From positions 1-25,241 of the IMG/VR virus record IMGVR_UViG_3300025732_000247: a DNA stretch of 25,241 bases, one strand, 5' to 3'. Each line of letters starts with the position of its first letter. Positions within the stretch are counted from its first letter, which is position 1. The position numbers and the translations under genes are program-made. The stretch is from a virus. The notes under the pieces are model-generated. The model saw nothing but the letters and a program-made list of their open reading frames with translations, was not told where the DNA came from and did not search any database. Below, piece by piece: positions 1 through 6,534 of this stretch.

Positions 1-194
1 AGAGTTTTACTATCACCAACTCTGGATATGATGCTTACTTTGGAATGTCTGCAACTGCACTTTCTCAGGACACTGAGTTTGAGGTTGCTGAATGTGCCAC
101 TAAGTCTCAAATCAAATCTGCTTTTGTGAAGTCTCTGAAAACTAAAAAACTTAACAAGAAAGTTCTTGGTGAGTTCATTTCCCTTGTTGCCTAA
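1..194 (+). CDS. 3' end of an unidentified gene (partial)
   Basis: An open frame enters from the left edge (first full codon at base 3) and stops at TAA 192-194, giving about 63 C-terminal residues. They include a G-Y-D-A-Y-F-G-M-S-A-T stretch, an acidic segment, and a lysine-rich region before the end (KSLKTKKLNKKVLGEF). I do not recognise the family from this fragment. No membrane segment or catalytic motif is visible. The stop codon lies inside a CTAAATA late-promoter-like motif that probably serves the next gene. Its strand and its position upstream of cobS suggest phage coding sequence, but its function cannot be judged. Confidence 0.7.
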   Translation, partial: SFTITNSGYDAYFGMSATALSQDTEFEVAECATKSQIKSAFVKSLKTKKLNKKVLGEFISLVA

Positions 195-197
195 ATA
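191..197 (+). promoter_or_regulatory. CTAAATA late-promoter-like motif
   Basis: CTAAATA overlaps the stop codon of the preceding gene and lies 21 bases before the ATG at 219. It is a variant of the T4 late promoter box TATAAATA. Similar boxes precede the other late genes in this window at 13966, 15350, 16512, 20256 and 20649. A start site would be expected a few bases downstream, near 203. Confidence 0.5.
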
Positions 198-218
198 CAT
201 AAAAAACTGTTTAGTAAT

Positions 219-545
219 ATGAGAACTTTTCAAGAGTTTATGATAATCGCTGAGGGTATGTCTCTCAAAGATTTCAAAGCAAACCGCAGAACTCTCAAAC
301 GTAGAGAATCTTCTGCTGATGCTAAGAAGAGAGGTCATGTAGGTAAGGAATGGTACAACAGTGGTAGAACCTATTCTCCCGATGAAGCAAAGAGAATGCG
401 TTCAAAACTAGATGATGAAGAAAGACGCACAAGACATCGTAGTTCTGTAGATCCTGATAGTGAAGATGATAGTTCATTCTCAGCATCAAAAACAAAAAAT
501 CCTAAGAAACTGCGTAAGCAAAAGGCAATGGGTGAACTGGGATGA
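219..545 (+). CDS. Small basic protein with a T4 internal-protein-like N-terminus
   Basis: This 108-residue protein is highly charged, with many Arg, Lys, Asp, Glu and Ser residues, and no predicted membrane segment. It begins MRTFQEFMIIAEG. That resembles the capsid-targeting leader of T4 internal head proteins (M-K-T-Y-x-E-F-I-x-E-A) and contains I-A-E|G, which fits the (L/I)-x-E|(A/G) site of the T4 prohead protease. The basic, low-complexity body would suit a DNA-associated internal head protein. A CTAAATA late motif lies 21 bases upstream. It overlaps the next gene by ATGA (542-545), so the two are probably translationally coupled. The function is inferred; no catalytic domain is seen. 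Confidence 0.75.
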   Translation: MRTFQEFMIIAEGMSLKDFKANRRTLKRRESSADAKKRGHVGKEWYNSGRTYSPDEAKRMRSKLDDEERRTRHRSSVDPDSEDDSSFSASKTKNPKKLRKQKAMGELG

Positions 546-727
546 AAACTAGATTTCCATTTGAACATGTAGTAAAATACGATACTAAAGAAGTATGGAT
601 TGAGTGTAATAGCAGCACAACTGCTATGGGTATTCCTGCACTAGTAAAAAAATATTATCCAGGTTACACTGGTCATATTGCAAGTGAGGAGTACCTTGAA
701 GAACTCAAGAACCAGTTGGCAAACTGA
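542..727 (+). CDS. Small conserved-looking hypothetical protein
   Basis: The 61-residue protein begins at an ATG overlapping the previous stop codon and ends just before an intrinsic terminator (734-756). It has mixed aromatic and charged character (VKYDTKEVWIECNS, KKYYPGYTGHI) and an acidic C-terminal helix. No membrane segment or known motif is visible. Its place directly before a strong terminator makes it the last gene of a short late transcript shared with the upstream gene. I do not recognise it. Confidence 0.65.
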   Translation: MKTRFPFEHVVKYDTKEVWIECNSSTTAMGIPALVKKYYPGYTGHIASEEYLEELKNQLAN

Positions 728-732
728 CCACA

Positions 733-756
733 GGGGTCCCAAGAGGACCCTTTTTT
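733..756 (+). terminator. Intrinsic terminator
   Basis: GGGTCC (734-739) pairs with GGACCC (745-750) around a 5-base loop and is followed by six T residues (751-756). It ends the short transcript of the two preceding genes. A TATAAT box follows after only four bases. Confidence 0.85.
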
Positions 757-760
757 CGTT

Positions 761-766
761 TATAAT
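761..766 (+). promoter_or_regulatory. TATAAT -10 box upstream of cobS
   Basis: A perfect TATAAT lies 26 bases before the cobS ATG at 792, directly after the terminator T-tract. No recognisable -35 box sits 16-18 bases upstream, because that region is the terminator hairpin. It is either a -10-only early promoter or one that needs an activator. Confidence 0.45.
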
Positions 767-791
767 GACTAGGTTGAAACAAAGCAAACGA

Positions 792-1895
792 ATGGCACTC
801 TCCTCTGATTACATCCGCACTTCCCTCCAGAACCTGTATGGAAACACCATCACAGGTGCTGATATTCGTGCCTGGTGTACTCTGAACGATGCTAACTATC
901 AAACTGTTACTAAGAAACTTGACCAGTTCAAAGTTGGTCGTGGTAAGTGGAATCTTGAAGTGACGCAACAAAAAGTAGAAGAAATCGAACGTACTTTCCA
1001 AGCACCTGCTGTGGTTCCTCCTGTAGAGCAAAACCTTATTCCCGAAAAAGATGATACCTTCGTCAAGTTTGGTAACTTTGCTGATGTTAAAAAAATTATC
1101 CAGTCCCGTCTGTTTTATCCGACGTTCATTACGGGTCTGTCGGGTAACGGCAAAACGTTCTCTGTGGAGCAAGCGTGTGCTCAACTTAAGCGTGAACTGA
1201 TTCGCGTAAACATTACGATTGAAACTGATGAAGATGACCTTATCGGTGGTTTTAGGCTTGTTGGTGGGAACACTGCATGGCATAACGGTCCCGTCATTGA
1301 AGCACTTGAGCGAGGAGCAATCCTTCTCCTTGATGAGATCGACCTTGCATCTAACAAGATCCTCTGCCTTCAGTCTATTCTAGAAGGTAAGGGTGTGTTC
1401 CTTAAAAAGATTGGTCGCTGGGTCAAACCTGCTGCTGGTTTTAATGTGATTGCCACCGCAAACACCAAGGGTAAGGGTTCTGATGATGGTCGCTTCATTG
1501 GCACCAACGTGCTCAACGAGGCATTCCTGGAACGCTTCCCCGTGACCTTTGAGCAGTCCTATCCTGCCCCTGCGACCGAACAGAAGATCCTGGAAGGTGT
1601 TGCTCTGGACCTTGGTGTGGAAGATCGTGATTTCTGTAAGCGTCTGGTGGACTGGGGTGATATTATCCGCAAGACCTTCTATGATGGTGGTATTGAGGAA
1701 ATCATCAGCACCCGCCGCCTGGTTCACATTATCCGTGCTTACAGCATCTTCCAAGACAAGGCAAAGGCAATCCAAGTTTGCGTGAATCGCTTTGATGACG
1801 AAACCAAGCAAGCATTCCTTGAACTTTATGACAAGGTGGACGCCGATTTCCAAATGCCTTCCGAAGAATCCATTGACACATACAAGTCTGTTTGA
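792..1895 (+). CDS. cobS: CobS-like AAA+ ATPase (cobaltochelatase subunit homologue)
   Basis: The 367-residue product is an AAA+ ATPase of the MoxR/CobS type, a well-known cyanophage gene. The Walker A motif GLSGNGKT is at residues 115-122. Walker B (LLLDEID) has its Asp-Glu at 181-182. A sensor-1-like V-I-A-T-A-N-T and an F-L-E-R-F segment follow. In bacteria CobS works with CobT and CobN to insert cobalt in aerobic cobalamin synthesis. In cyanophages the gene has been proposed to support cobalamin-dependent metabolism, but no cobN or cobT is visible here, so a general chaperone-like ATPase role is equally possible. The ATG at 792 (MALSSDY) was chosen because the upstream in-frame ATG at 765 lies inside a TATAAT box, and one at 678 lies inside the preceding gene. 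No strong Shine-Dalgarno sequence is seen. A terminator follows at 1904. Confidence 0.88.
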   Translation: MALSSDYIRTSLQNLYGNTITGADIRAWCTLNDANYQTVTKKLDQFKVGRGKWNLEVTQQKVEEIERTFQAPAVVPPVEQNLIPEKDDTFVKFGNFADVKKIIQSRLFYPTFITGLSGNGKTFSVEQACAQLKRELIRVNITIETDEDDLIGGFRLVGGNTAWHNGPVIEALERGAILLLDEIDLASNKILCLQSILEGKGVFLKKIGRWVKPAAGFNVIATANTKGKGSDDGRFIGTNVLNEAFLERFPVTFEQSYPAPATEQKILEGVALDLGVEDRDFCKRLVDWGDIIRKTFYDGGIEEIISTRRLVHIIRAYSIFQDKAKAIQVCVNRFDDETKQAFLELYDKVDADFQMPSEESIDTYKSV

Positions 1896-1901
1896 TAGAA
1901 T
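1873..1901 (+). promoter_or_regulatory. Sigma70-type promoter for the gp45 cluster
   Basis: TTGACA (1873-1878), a 17-bp spacer, then TAGAAT (1896-1901). It lies across the 3' end and stop codon of cobS. The expected start site, about 1908, falls inside the 5' arm of the terminator hairpin (1904-1910). Transcripts begun here would therefore lack a full hairpin and escape termination, while read-through from cobS would be stopped. Confidence 0.65.
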
Positions 1902-1903
1902 AT

Positions 1904-1930
1904 GAGGAGGTCAATGTGCCTCCTCTTTTT
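1904..1930 (+). terminator. Intrinsic terminator after cobS
   Basis: GAGGAGG (1904-1910) pairs perfectly with CCTCCTC (1919-1925) around an 8-base loop, followed by five T residues (1926-1930). It ends the cobS transcript 9 bases after the stop codon. Confidence 0.85.
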
Positions 1931-1950
1931 AACCTTTACTATGAAATAAA

Positions 1951-2460
1951 ATGTCTGAAAACTTTGAGAGCACTTACGAAAACTCACTTGCGGGTTCTTG
2001 GGGAGATACTGTAATTTATGGTGGTGAGGGAACCGATACCATTTCTTTTAATGGTGCCCAAGATTTTGTTTATGCCGCACAATCTGTTCCATTCACTTAC
2101 TTTGGAAATTCTTCTCCTGATACAATCACTTTTAATTTGAATATGCCTGAAGATACGAACAAAAACGGTTTCTGGAAATATGAAGAAGATAAAACTCTAA
2201 AAGAAATTGAGCAATACCTTTCTAGTACCTATCATTCTCATTATACTTCTGAGCAATCTAAAACTCAGACTCTTGATTTGATTGAAAGTATTGGAGACTC
2301 GGAAGCATTTACTCGTTCAAATGCCATCAAGTATCTTTCTCGCTTTGGTAAGAAGAATGGCAAATCTAAGATGGACATTCTGAAAGCAATCCATTATTGT
2401 ATTCTTTTGTATCACTTTGCTGGTCTCCACAAAAACACTACTTCTGACTTTCCTTATTGA
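1951..2460 (+). CDS. DUF3310-like protein
   Basis: This 169-residue protein has two parts. The C-terminal half (about residues 105-160) has the DUF3310 pattern: a hydrophobic D-L-I-E-S-I-G helix, then N-A-I-K-Y-L-S-R-F-G-K-K and K-M-D-I-L-K-A-I-H-Y. That family is common in phages and has been loosely called a nucleotide-kinase-like protein, without proven activity. The N-terminal ~70 residues are Gly/Thr/Asp rich and contain one G-G-E-G-T-D-T-I-S-F segment resembling a single RTX repeat, which may be coincidental. No Shine-Dalgarno sequence is obvious. It is the first gene after the 1873-1901 promoter, and its stop codon is two bases before the gp45 ATG, so it is cotranscribed with the sliding clamp. 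Confidence 0.75.
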   Translation: MSENFESTYENSLAGSWGDTVIYGGEGTDTISFNGAQDFVYAAQSVPFTYFGNSSPDTITFNLNMPEDTNKNGFWKYEEDKTLKEIEQYLSSTYHSHYTSEQSKTQTLDLIESIGDSEAFTRSNAIKYLSRFGKKNGKSKMDILKAIHYCILLYHFAGLHKNTTSDFPY

Positions 2461-2462
2461 TT

Positions 2463-3128
2463 ATGAAACTTTCTGATAATACTCTCTCTGTTCTTAAAAA
2501 CTTTTCCTCTATTAATCAGTCAATTCTGTTTAAGGAGGGTAATAAACTTCGCACCATCAGTGTGATGAAGAATATTCTTGCTGAGGCAACAATTACTGAA
2601 GAACTTCCTAAAGATTTTGGTATCTATGACCTTAATCAGTTTCTAAATGGTCTTGGTCTGCATCAAAATCCAGAACTTGATTTTGTAAATGATGGATACG
2701 TGGTCATTCGTGAAGGTAAGATGCGATCTAAGTATTTCTTTGCCGATCCTAACGTCATCATCACTCCTCCTGACAAAGCAATCAATCTTCCTAGTGAAGA
2801 TGTATGTTTTGAACTGAGCACTGAGCAACTGGACAAACTCCTTAAAGCAGCTGCTGTATATCAACTTCCAGACATTTCTGCTGTTGGTGAAGCAGGTGTT
2901 GTGAAACTGGTTGTCCGCGATAAAAAGAACGACACCTCTAATGATTTTTCTATTATTGTTGGTGAAACCGATTCTGAATTTGTCTTTAACTTCAAAGTAG
3001 AGAACATTAAGATTCTCCCTGGAACTTATGAGGTGGTCGTGTCACAAAAACTTTTGTCACAATTTACTTCTAAGAACCACGATCTGGTGTATTATATTGC
3101 TCTGGAGCCTGATTCTACATTTGGTTGA
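2463..3128 (+). CDS. gp45: gp45 DNA polymerase sliding clamp
   Basis: The 221-residue product matches the T4 gp45 sliding-clamp family in length, N-terminal pattern (K-L-S-D-N-T-L-S-V-L-K-N-F-S-S-I-N) and position next to gp44 and gp62. Gp45 forms a trimeric ring that tethers gp43 polymerase to DNA and in T4 also activates late transcription. The I-Y-D-L-N-Q-F-L and F-E-L-S-T-E-Q-L-D-K-L segments fit the repeated clamp-fold halves. The ATG at 2463 was chosen because it restores the family N-terminus; an in-frame TTG at 2457 overlaps the previous stop codon. The stop codon overlaps the next ATG by one base (TGATG at 3126-3130). Late motifs elsewhere in the window are consistent with a T4-like clamp-dependent late switch. 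Confidence 0.93.
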   Translation: MKLSDNTLSVLKNFSSINQSILFKEGNKLRTISVMKNILAEATITEELPKDFGIYDLNQFLNGLGLHQNPELDFVNDGYVVIREGKMRSKYFFADPNVIITPPDKAINLPSEDVCFELSTEQLDKLLKAAAVYQLPDISAVGEAGVVKLVVRDKKNDTSNDFSIIVGETDSEFVFNFKVENIKILPGTYEVVVSQKLLSQFTSKNHDLVYYIALEPDSTFG

Positions 3129-3640
3129 TGAACATCTTTGTCACTTCTCCTTGGCCTGCTGAGAGTGCCATCTGCCTCCCAGACAAGCACGTTGTTAAAA
3201 TGCCCCTAGAGTGCTGTCAGATGCTCTCTATCGTTGCCTCCGACAAGTGGGGGCACGGGTACGGGACTCTCCCTAAGGCAGATGGAACCCCCTACAAGAC
3301 CGAGAAAGGAGCATTCCGCAATCATCCCTGTACCAAGTGGGCTATGGAGAGTATCCATAATGCCTACTGGTTAATCAAGTGGGGACTGAACTTGTCTGAT
3401 GAATACTGCCTGCGGTATAATAAAACTCACTCCTGTTATAAGACTCTTGTAGATGCTTATTATTTGTTTCCAAAAGGAAAGATTACGGAGGTGACACCAT
3501 TTGCCCGTGCTATGCCAGATGAATATAAACTTGACACAAGCATTGACACTTTTACTGCTTACAAGATGTATATCGCATCCAAACCTTGGGTTGCATCTAA
3601 TTATCTTCGTATGCCAGAACGAAAACCTAAATGGATATGA
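3128..3640 (+). CDS. Conserved phage protein with DKHVVKM motif
   Basis: The 170-residue protein belongs to a widespread but uncharacterised phage family. Its recognisable marks are a start of M-N-I-F-V, D-K-H-V-V-K-M-P-L-E near residue 20, N-H-P-C-T-K-W-A-M-E-S near 60-70, Y-W-L-I-K-W-G-L, a T-H-S-C-Y-K region, and P-F-A-R-A-M-P-D-E-Y-K near residue 135. The invariant-looking His, Asp, Cys and Trp residues would suit an enzyme, but I know of no reaction. The ATG at 3128 overlaps the gp45 stop codon, which suggests translational coupling. It ends P-K-W-I, and the next small protein ends P-E-W-I. The family is sometimes labelled a DNA glycosylase in databases, and I cannot support that from sequence. 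Confidence 0.8.
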   Translation: MNIFVTSPWPAESAICLPDKHVVKMPLECCQMLSIVASDKWGHGYGTLPKADGTPYKTEKGAFRNHPCTKWAMESIHNAYWLIKWGLNLSDEYCLRYNKTHSCYKTLVDAYYLFPKGKITEVTPFARAMPDEYKLDTSIDTFTAYKMYIASKPWVASNYLRMPERKPKWI

Positions 3641-3759
3641 ACTATCGGAAAGGTGATTGTTTCCTTGACAAGGACACCCACAAGTTGTATATTTTTGATG
3701 GGACTGAATGGTGGGAGATTGTTCCCACCAGTGAATTGAAAAAACCTGAATGGATTTAA
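3637..3759 (+). CDS. 40-residue acidic/aromatic small protein
   Basis: A short frame opens with ATG overlapping the previous stop codon (ATGA, 3637-3640) and closes at TAA 3757-3759, three bases before gp44. The 40 residues (MNYRKGDCFLDKDTHKLYIF, then a D-G-T-E-W-W-E-I core, ending KKPEWI) look like a small beta-rich protein. Support is the tight packing in a coupled operon; no homologue is recognised. The promoter for gp44 (3665-3693) lies inside this frame, so part of its sequence may be constrained by that role. Confidence 0.6.
   Translation: MNYRKGDCFLDKDTHKLYIFDGTEWWEIVPTSELKKPEWI
3665..3693 (+). promoter_or_regulatory. Sigma70-type promoter for gp44
   Basis: TTGACA (3665-3670), a 17-bp spacer, then TATATT (3688-3693), inside the preceding 40-codon gene. 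The expected start is near 3700, giving a ~63-base leader before the gp44 ATG. It would let the clamp loader be transcribed separately from the clamp. Confidence 0.6.
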
Positions 3760-3762
3760 ATT

Positions 3763-4707
3763 ATGACAAGTGAATTTCTTTTTGTGGAGAAATACCGTCC
3801 TCAAGTAATTGATGATTGTATTCTTCCTGATGAAACTAAAAAAACATTTAAGGAGTTTGTAGCAAAGGGTGAGATTCCCAATCTGCTTCTTGCTGGTCCC
3901 CCTGGTATTGGTAAGACAACTATTGCAAAAGCATTATGTAATGAACTAGGGGCAGATTTTTATGTTATCAACGGATCCGACGAAGGGCGTTTCCTGGATA
4001 CTGTACGGAACCAGGCAAAGAACTTTGCTTCGACCGTCTCACTTACAGGATCTTCTAAGCACAAAGTAATTATTATTGACGAAGCAGACAATACCGGTAA
4101 TGATGTTCAACTCCTACTACGGGCAAATATTGAGGCATTTTATAACAACTGCCGATTCATCTTCACCTGTAATTACAAGAACAAGATTATTGAGCCTCTT
4201 CACTCCAGATGTGCGGTCATTGACTTCACAATCAAAGGAAAGCAAAAAGTCCAACTTGCGGGAAGTTTCTTTCAACGAGTTCAATCAATCTTGGATCAGG
4301 AAGGTATTGCGTATGATCAAAAAGTCATTGCAGAACTGATTAACAAACATTTTCCAGACTTCCGACGAGTTTTGAATGAATGTCAGAGATATTCTACTGG
4401 CGGCAAAATTGATTCGGGTATTCTTGCTTCTTTCTCTGATGTAAAAATCAATGATCTCATCAAAAATCTCAAAGACAAAAACTTCCCAGAAGTTCGTAAG
4501 TGGGTGGTCTCCAACCTGGACAACGATGCTTCTCACCTTCTTCGCAGGGTTTATGACTCCGCTTATGATTGCTTACTTCCCCAATCTATCCCTGCTGCCG
4601 TTCTTATTATTGCTAAGTATCAATACCAATGTGCGTTCGTGGCTGATCAAGAAATTAACCTCCTAGCAGCACTAACTGAAATTATGATTGAGTGTGAATT
4701 CAAATGA
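3763..4707 (+). CDS. gp44: gp44 clamp loader large subunit (AAA+ ATPase)
   Basis: The 314-residue protein is the T4 gp44/RFC-type clamp loader ATPase. It starts with the family signature V-E-K-Y-R-P (8-13). Walker A GPPGIGKT is at 45-52, Walker B IIIDEAD at 103-109, a sensor-1 segment (F-T-C-N-Y) near 134-138, and the arginine-finger motif S-R-C at 148-150. With gp62 it forms a 4:1 complex that opens the gp45 ring and loads it at primer ends using ATP. The ATG at 3763 gives the expected N-terminus. The stop codon overlaps the next gene by ATGA. It has its own candidate promoter at 3665-3693. In T4 gene 62 follows directly; here two genes are inserted between them. Confidence 0.96.
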   Translation: MTSEFLFVEKYRPQVIDDCILPDETKKTFKEFVAKGEIPNLLLAGPPGIGKTTIAKALCNELGADFYVINGSDEGRFLDTVRNQAKNFASTVSLTGSSKHKVIIIDEADNTGNDVQLLLRANIEAFYNNCRFIFTCNYKNKIIEPLHSRCAVIDFTIKGKQKVQLAGSFFQRVQSILDQEGIAYDQKVIAELINKHFPDFRRVLNECQRYSTGGKIDSGILASFSDVKINDLIKNLKDKNFPEVRKWVVSNLDNDASHLLRRVYDSAYDCLLPQSIPAAVLIIAKYQYQCAFVADQEINLLAALTEIMIECEFK

Positions 4708-4907
4708 GACATCAAGTAAAATCAAAGTGGTATTACATTTTCTGGGGTGCTATGGCGGTTGCCGTAGTTGGTGGGCAGATTTATTTTGGGTCTGGTTATC
4801 GTGAGATGGCAGAAGCAACCAAAAGTACTGATATTCGTGTGTCATGTGAGGTTTATGACCCATATCCACCAATGCAAAAAGGTAACAAAACTGGAGAGTT
4901 TGAATGA
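4704..4907 (+). CDS. Small single-pass membrane protein
   Basis: The 67-residue protein has a basic N-terminus (R-H-Q-V-K-S-K), one hydrophobic segment at about residues 10-30 (Y-Y-I-F-W-G-A-M-A-V-A-V-V-G-G), and a polar, acidic tail with a single Cys. This is the layout of an N-terminal membrane anchor. It overlaps gp44 upstream and dam downstream by four bases each, so it is translated within the clamp-loader operon. I do not know its function. A membrane protein in a replication operon may tether something to the thylakoid or cell membrane, but that is speculation. Confidence 0.75.
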   Translation: MRHQVKSKWYYIFWGAMAVAVVGGQIYFGSGYREMAEATKSTDIRVSCEVYDPYPPMQKGNKTGEFE

Positions 4908-5755
4908 AATCTCTTAAGACACCTTTGAGGTATCCAGGTGGTAAGTCCCGTGCTTGTGAAAAGATGGGACCTTATTTTCCAGACCTTCGTAACTATAGGG
5001 AGTTTCGTGAACCTTTCCTTGGAGGAGGAAGTGTTGCAATTTATATCACCAAGAAGTATCCTAACCTAGATATTTGGGTAAATGACCTTTACGAACCTCT
5101 TGTAAATTTCTGGCAACAACTCCAGATGTTTGGTACTGATCTTAAGGATAAACTTGTAGATCTTAAGACGACAAACAATAATCCTGTCCTGGCAAAAGAA
5201 CTTTTTCTTAAAGCAAAGGAGCAAGTCAATGACAAAGATTTGCCTAGCATTGATCGTGCTGTGGCTTTCTATGTTGTCAATAAGTGCAGTTTCAGTGGTC
5301 TCACAGAGAGTTCATCCTTTTCGCAACAAGCCTCTAACAACAACTTCAGTTTGCGGGGGATCGAAAAGTTGCCTGAGTATTCTACGTTAATCTCAAAATG
5401 GCGTATAACTAATTACTCATACGATTATCTGTTGGATGGAGACACTACTGCTTTTGTGTATCTTGATCCTCCTTATGATATTAAGGATAATCTCTATGGG
5501 CGTAAGGGATCAATGCACAAAGGATTTGATCACGATAGGTTTTCTGCCGATTGCGATTTTCGCTATCCTATGCATCAACTGATTAGTTATAACTCAGATC
5601 AATTAGTAAAGGATCGTTTTAAAAACTGGAACACTGGTGAGTTTGATTTGACATATACCATGCGTTCGGTTGGTGAATACATGCGAGAACAAAAAGAAAG
5701 GAAAGAATTGTTGTTATTTAATTATGGAACTGAAGGACTGGCTGAATTCAATTAA
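4904..5755 (+). CDS. Dam-type DNA adenine N6-methyltransferase
   Basis: The 283-residue protein is a D12-class (alpha) adenine methyltransferase. L-R-Y-P-G-G-K-S-R at 8-16 and F-L-G-G-G-S at 38-43 form the AdoMet-binding region, N-D at 60-61 follows, and the catalytic D-P-P-Y is at 188-191. The S-F-S-G-L-T segment near 129-134 is typical of the Dam family. It transfers methyl groups from AdoMet to adenine. The target is not readable from sequence; GATC is likely from the family, and GATC sites are present in this window (e.g. 1337-1340), so they have not been eliminated. It sits between gp44 and gp62 and its 3' end overlaps gp62 by 32 bases. It may protect phage DNA from restriction. Confidence 0.9.
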   Translation: MKSLKTPLRYPGGKSRACEKMGPYFPDLRNYREFREPFLGGGSVAIYITKKYPNLDIWVNDLYEPLVNFWQQLQMFGTDLKDKLVDLKTTNNNPVLAKELFLKAKEQVNDKDLPSIDRAVAFYVVNKCSFSGLTESSSFSQQASNNNFSLRGIEKLPEYSTLISKWRITNYSYDYLLDGDTTAFVYLDPPYDIKDNLYGRKGSMHKGFDHDRFSADCDFRYPMHQLISYNSDQLVKDRFKNWNTGEFDLTYTMRSVGEYMREQKERKELLLFNYGTEGLAEFN

Positions 5756-6092
5756 CTTCACAAAAGAAGATCTATCGGAGGATATTAAAGATTACTCTCC
5801 ATTTATTATTAATCGTTGCTTGTCTGGACATATTGATTGTGTAATGTATGCAAATGAAATGAATATTCACCATCAACTTGACAAAGATATGCAATATTCG
5901 TTTTATCTAAATACTCTTAGGAAACGGAAGAGATTTTCTCCCTGGCTCCGAAAGGATAAAGTCAACGACTTAGAATGTATTAAATCATACTATGGTTATA
6001 GTAATGAGAAAGCATCCCAAGCACTGAAAATCCTGACACCAGAACAAATTACTTTCATCAAACAACGACTTGATATTGGAGGAAAAAAATGA
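5724..6092 (+). CDS. gp62: gp62 clamp loader small subunit
   Basis: The 122-residue product fits cyanophage gp62 in length, in its place between gp44 and regA, and in content (M-E-L-K-D-W-L-N-S-I-N start; N-R-C-L-S-G-H near residues 28-34; R-K-R-F-S-P-W near 70). It is the non-ATPase subunit of the gp44/62 complex. The ATG at 5724 was preferred to an in-frame ATG at 5670 because it yields the family N-terminus. It still overlaps the methylase gene by 32 bases, more than the usual four here. The stop codon overlaps the regA ATG (ATGA at 6089-6092), which fits the coupled translation known for T4 genes 44-62-regA. Confidence 0.85.
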   Translation: MELKDWLNSINFTKEDLSEDIKDYSPFIINRCLSGHIDCVMYANEMNIHHQLDKDMQYSFYLNTLRKRKRFSPWLRKDKVNDLECIKSYYGYSNEKASQALKILTPEQITFIKQRLDIGGKK

Positions 6093-6526
6093 CTACTACG
6101 GTAGAACCTACTGTTCAATGGTCACAGGACCAAATGGTAGAGGTAATTCTTAATGAACCTGATGACTTTTTAAAAGTTCGTGAAACTTTGACTCGTATCG
6201 GAGTTGCTTCTAGAAAGGAGAAAAAACTCTATCAATCCTGTCATATTCTACATAAACAGGGTAGATACTTCATTGTTCACTTTAAGGAACTGTTTGCTCT
6301 TGATGGCAAACATGCTAACCTAACCGTGAATGATGTTCAGAGACGTAATCGTATTGTTCGTCTTCTTGCAGATTGGGGACTAATTACGGTCGTTAAGGAA
6401 GATGCTGTAACCGATATCGCACCACTCAATCAAATCAAAGTTCTTGCTTACAAGGACAAAGGTGACTGGATTTTGGAACAGAAGTATAATATTGGTAAGA
6501 AAGGAAAAACTCAAGAAGCAGAATAA
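6089..6526 (+). CDS. regA: RegA translational repressor
   Basis: The 145-residue protein is a RegA homologue, slightly longer than T4 RegA (122 residues). Recognisable parts are V-E-V-I-L-N-E-P-D-D-F-L-K-V-R-E-T-L-T-R-I-G-V-A-S at about 18-42, the S-C-H-I-L-H-K-Q-G-R-Y-F-I-V-H-F-K-E segment near 50-67, and the R-R-N-R-I-V-R-L-L-A-D-W-G-L region near 85-98. RegA binds translation-initiation regions of early mRNAs, including those of its own operon in T4. A strong GGAGG lies just before the ATG. The stop codon is embedded in an AATAAATA late-like motif, then comes a hairpin and a terminator at 6575-6610. Confidence 0.93.
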   Translation: MTTTVEPTVQWSQDQMVEVILNEPDDFLKVRETLTRIGVASRKEKKLYQSCHILHKQGRYFIVHFKELFALDGKHANLTVNDVQRRNRIVRLLADWGLITVVKEDAVTDIAPLNQIKVLAYKDKGDWILEQKYNIGKKGKTQEAE

Positions 6527-6529
6527 ATA
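6522..6529 (+). promoter_or_regulatory. AATAAATA late-promoter-like motif at the regA stop codon
   Basis: This differs from the T4 late box TATAAATA in one base and contains the regA stop codon (6524-6526). The predicted start is near 6535, where a small hairpin begins. It may drive a short RNA ending at the 6575-6610 terminator. It could also be no more than a chance run of A and T. Confidence 0.3.
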
Positions 6530-6534
6530 ATCCT

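Noticed and set aside
678-791. Upstream extension of cobS
   Set aside because: It would pass through a terminator and a TATAAT box and overlap another gene; the ATG at 792 gives the family N-terminus.
5878-5906. TTGACA-N17-TTTTAT inside gp62, upstream of regA
   Set aside because: The -10 box is poor and regA is well explained by translation coupled to gp62.
5906-5912. CTAAATA inside gp62
   Set aside because: Mid-coding, with no late gene downstream; likely chance.
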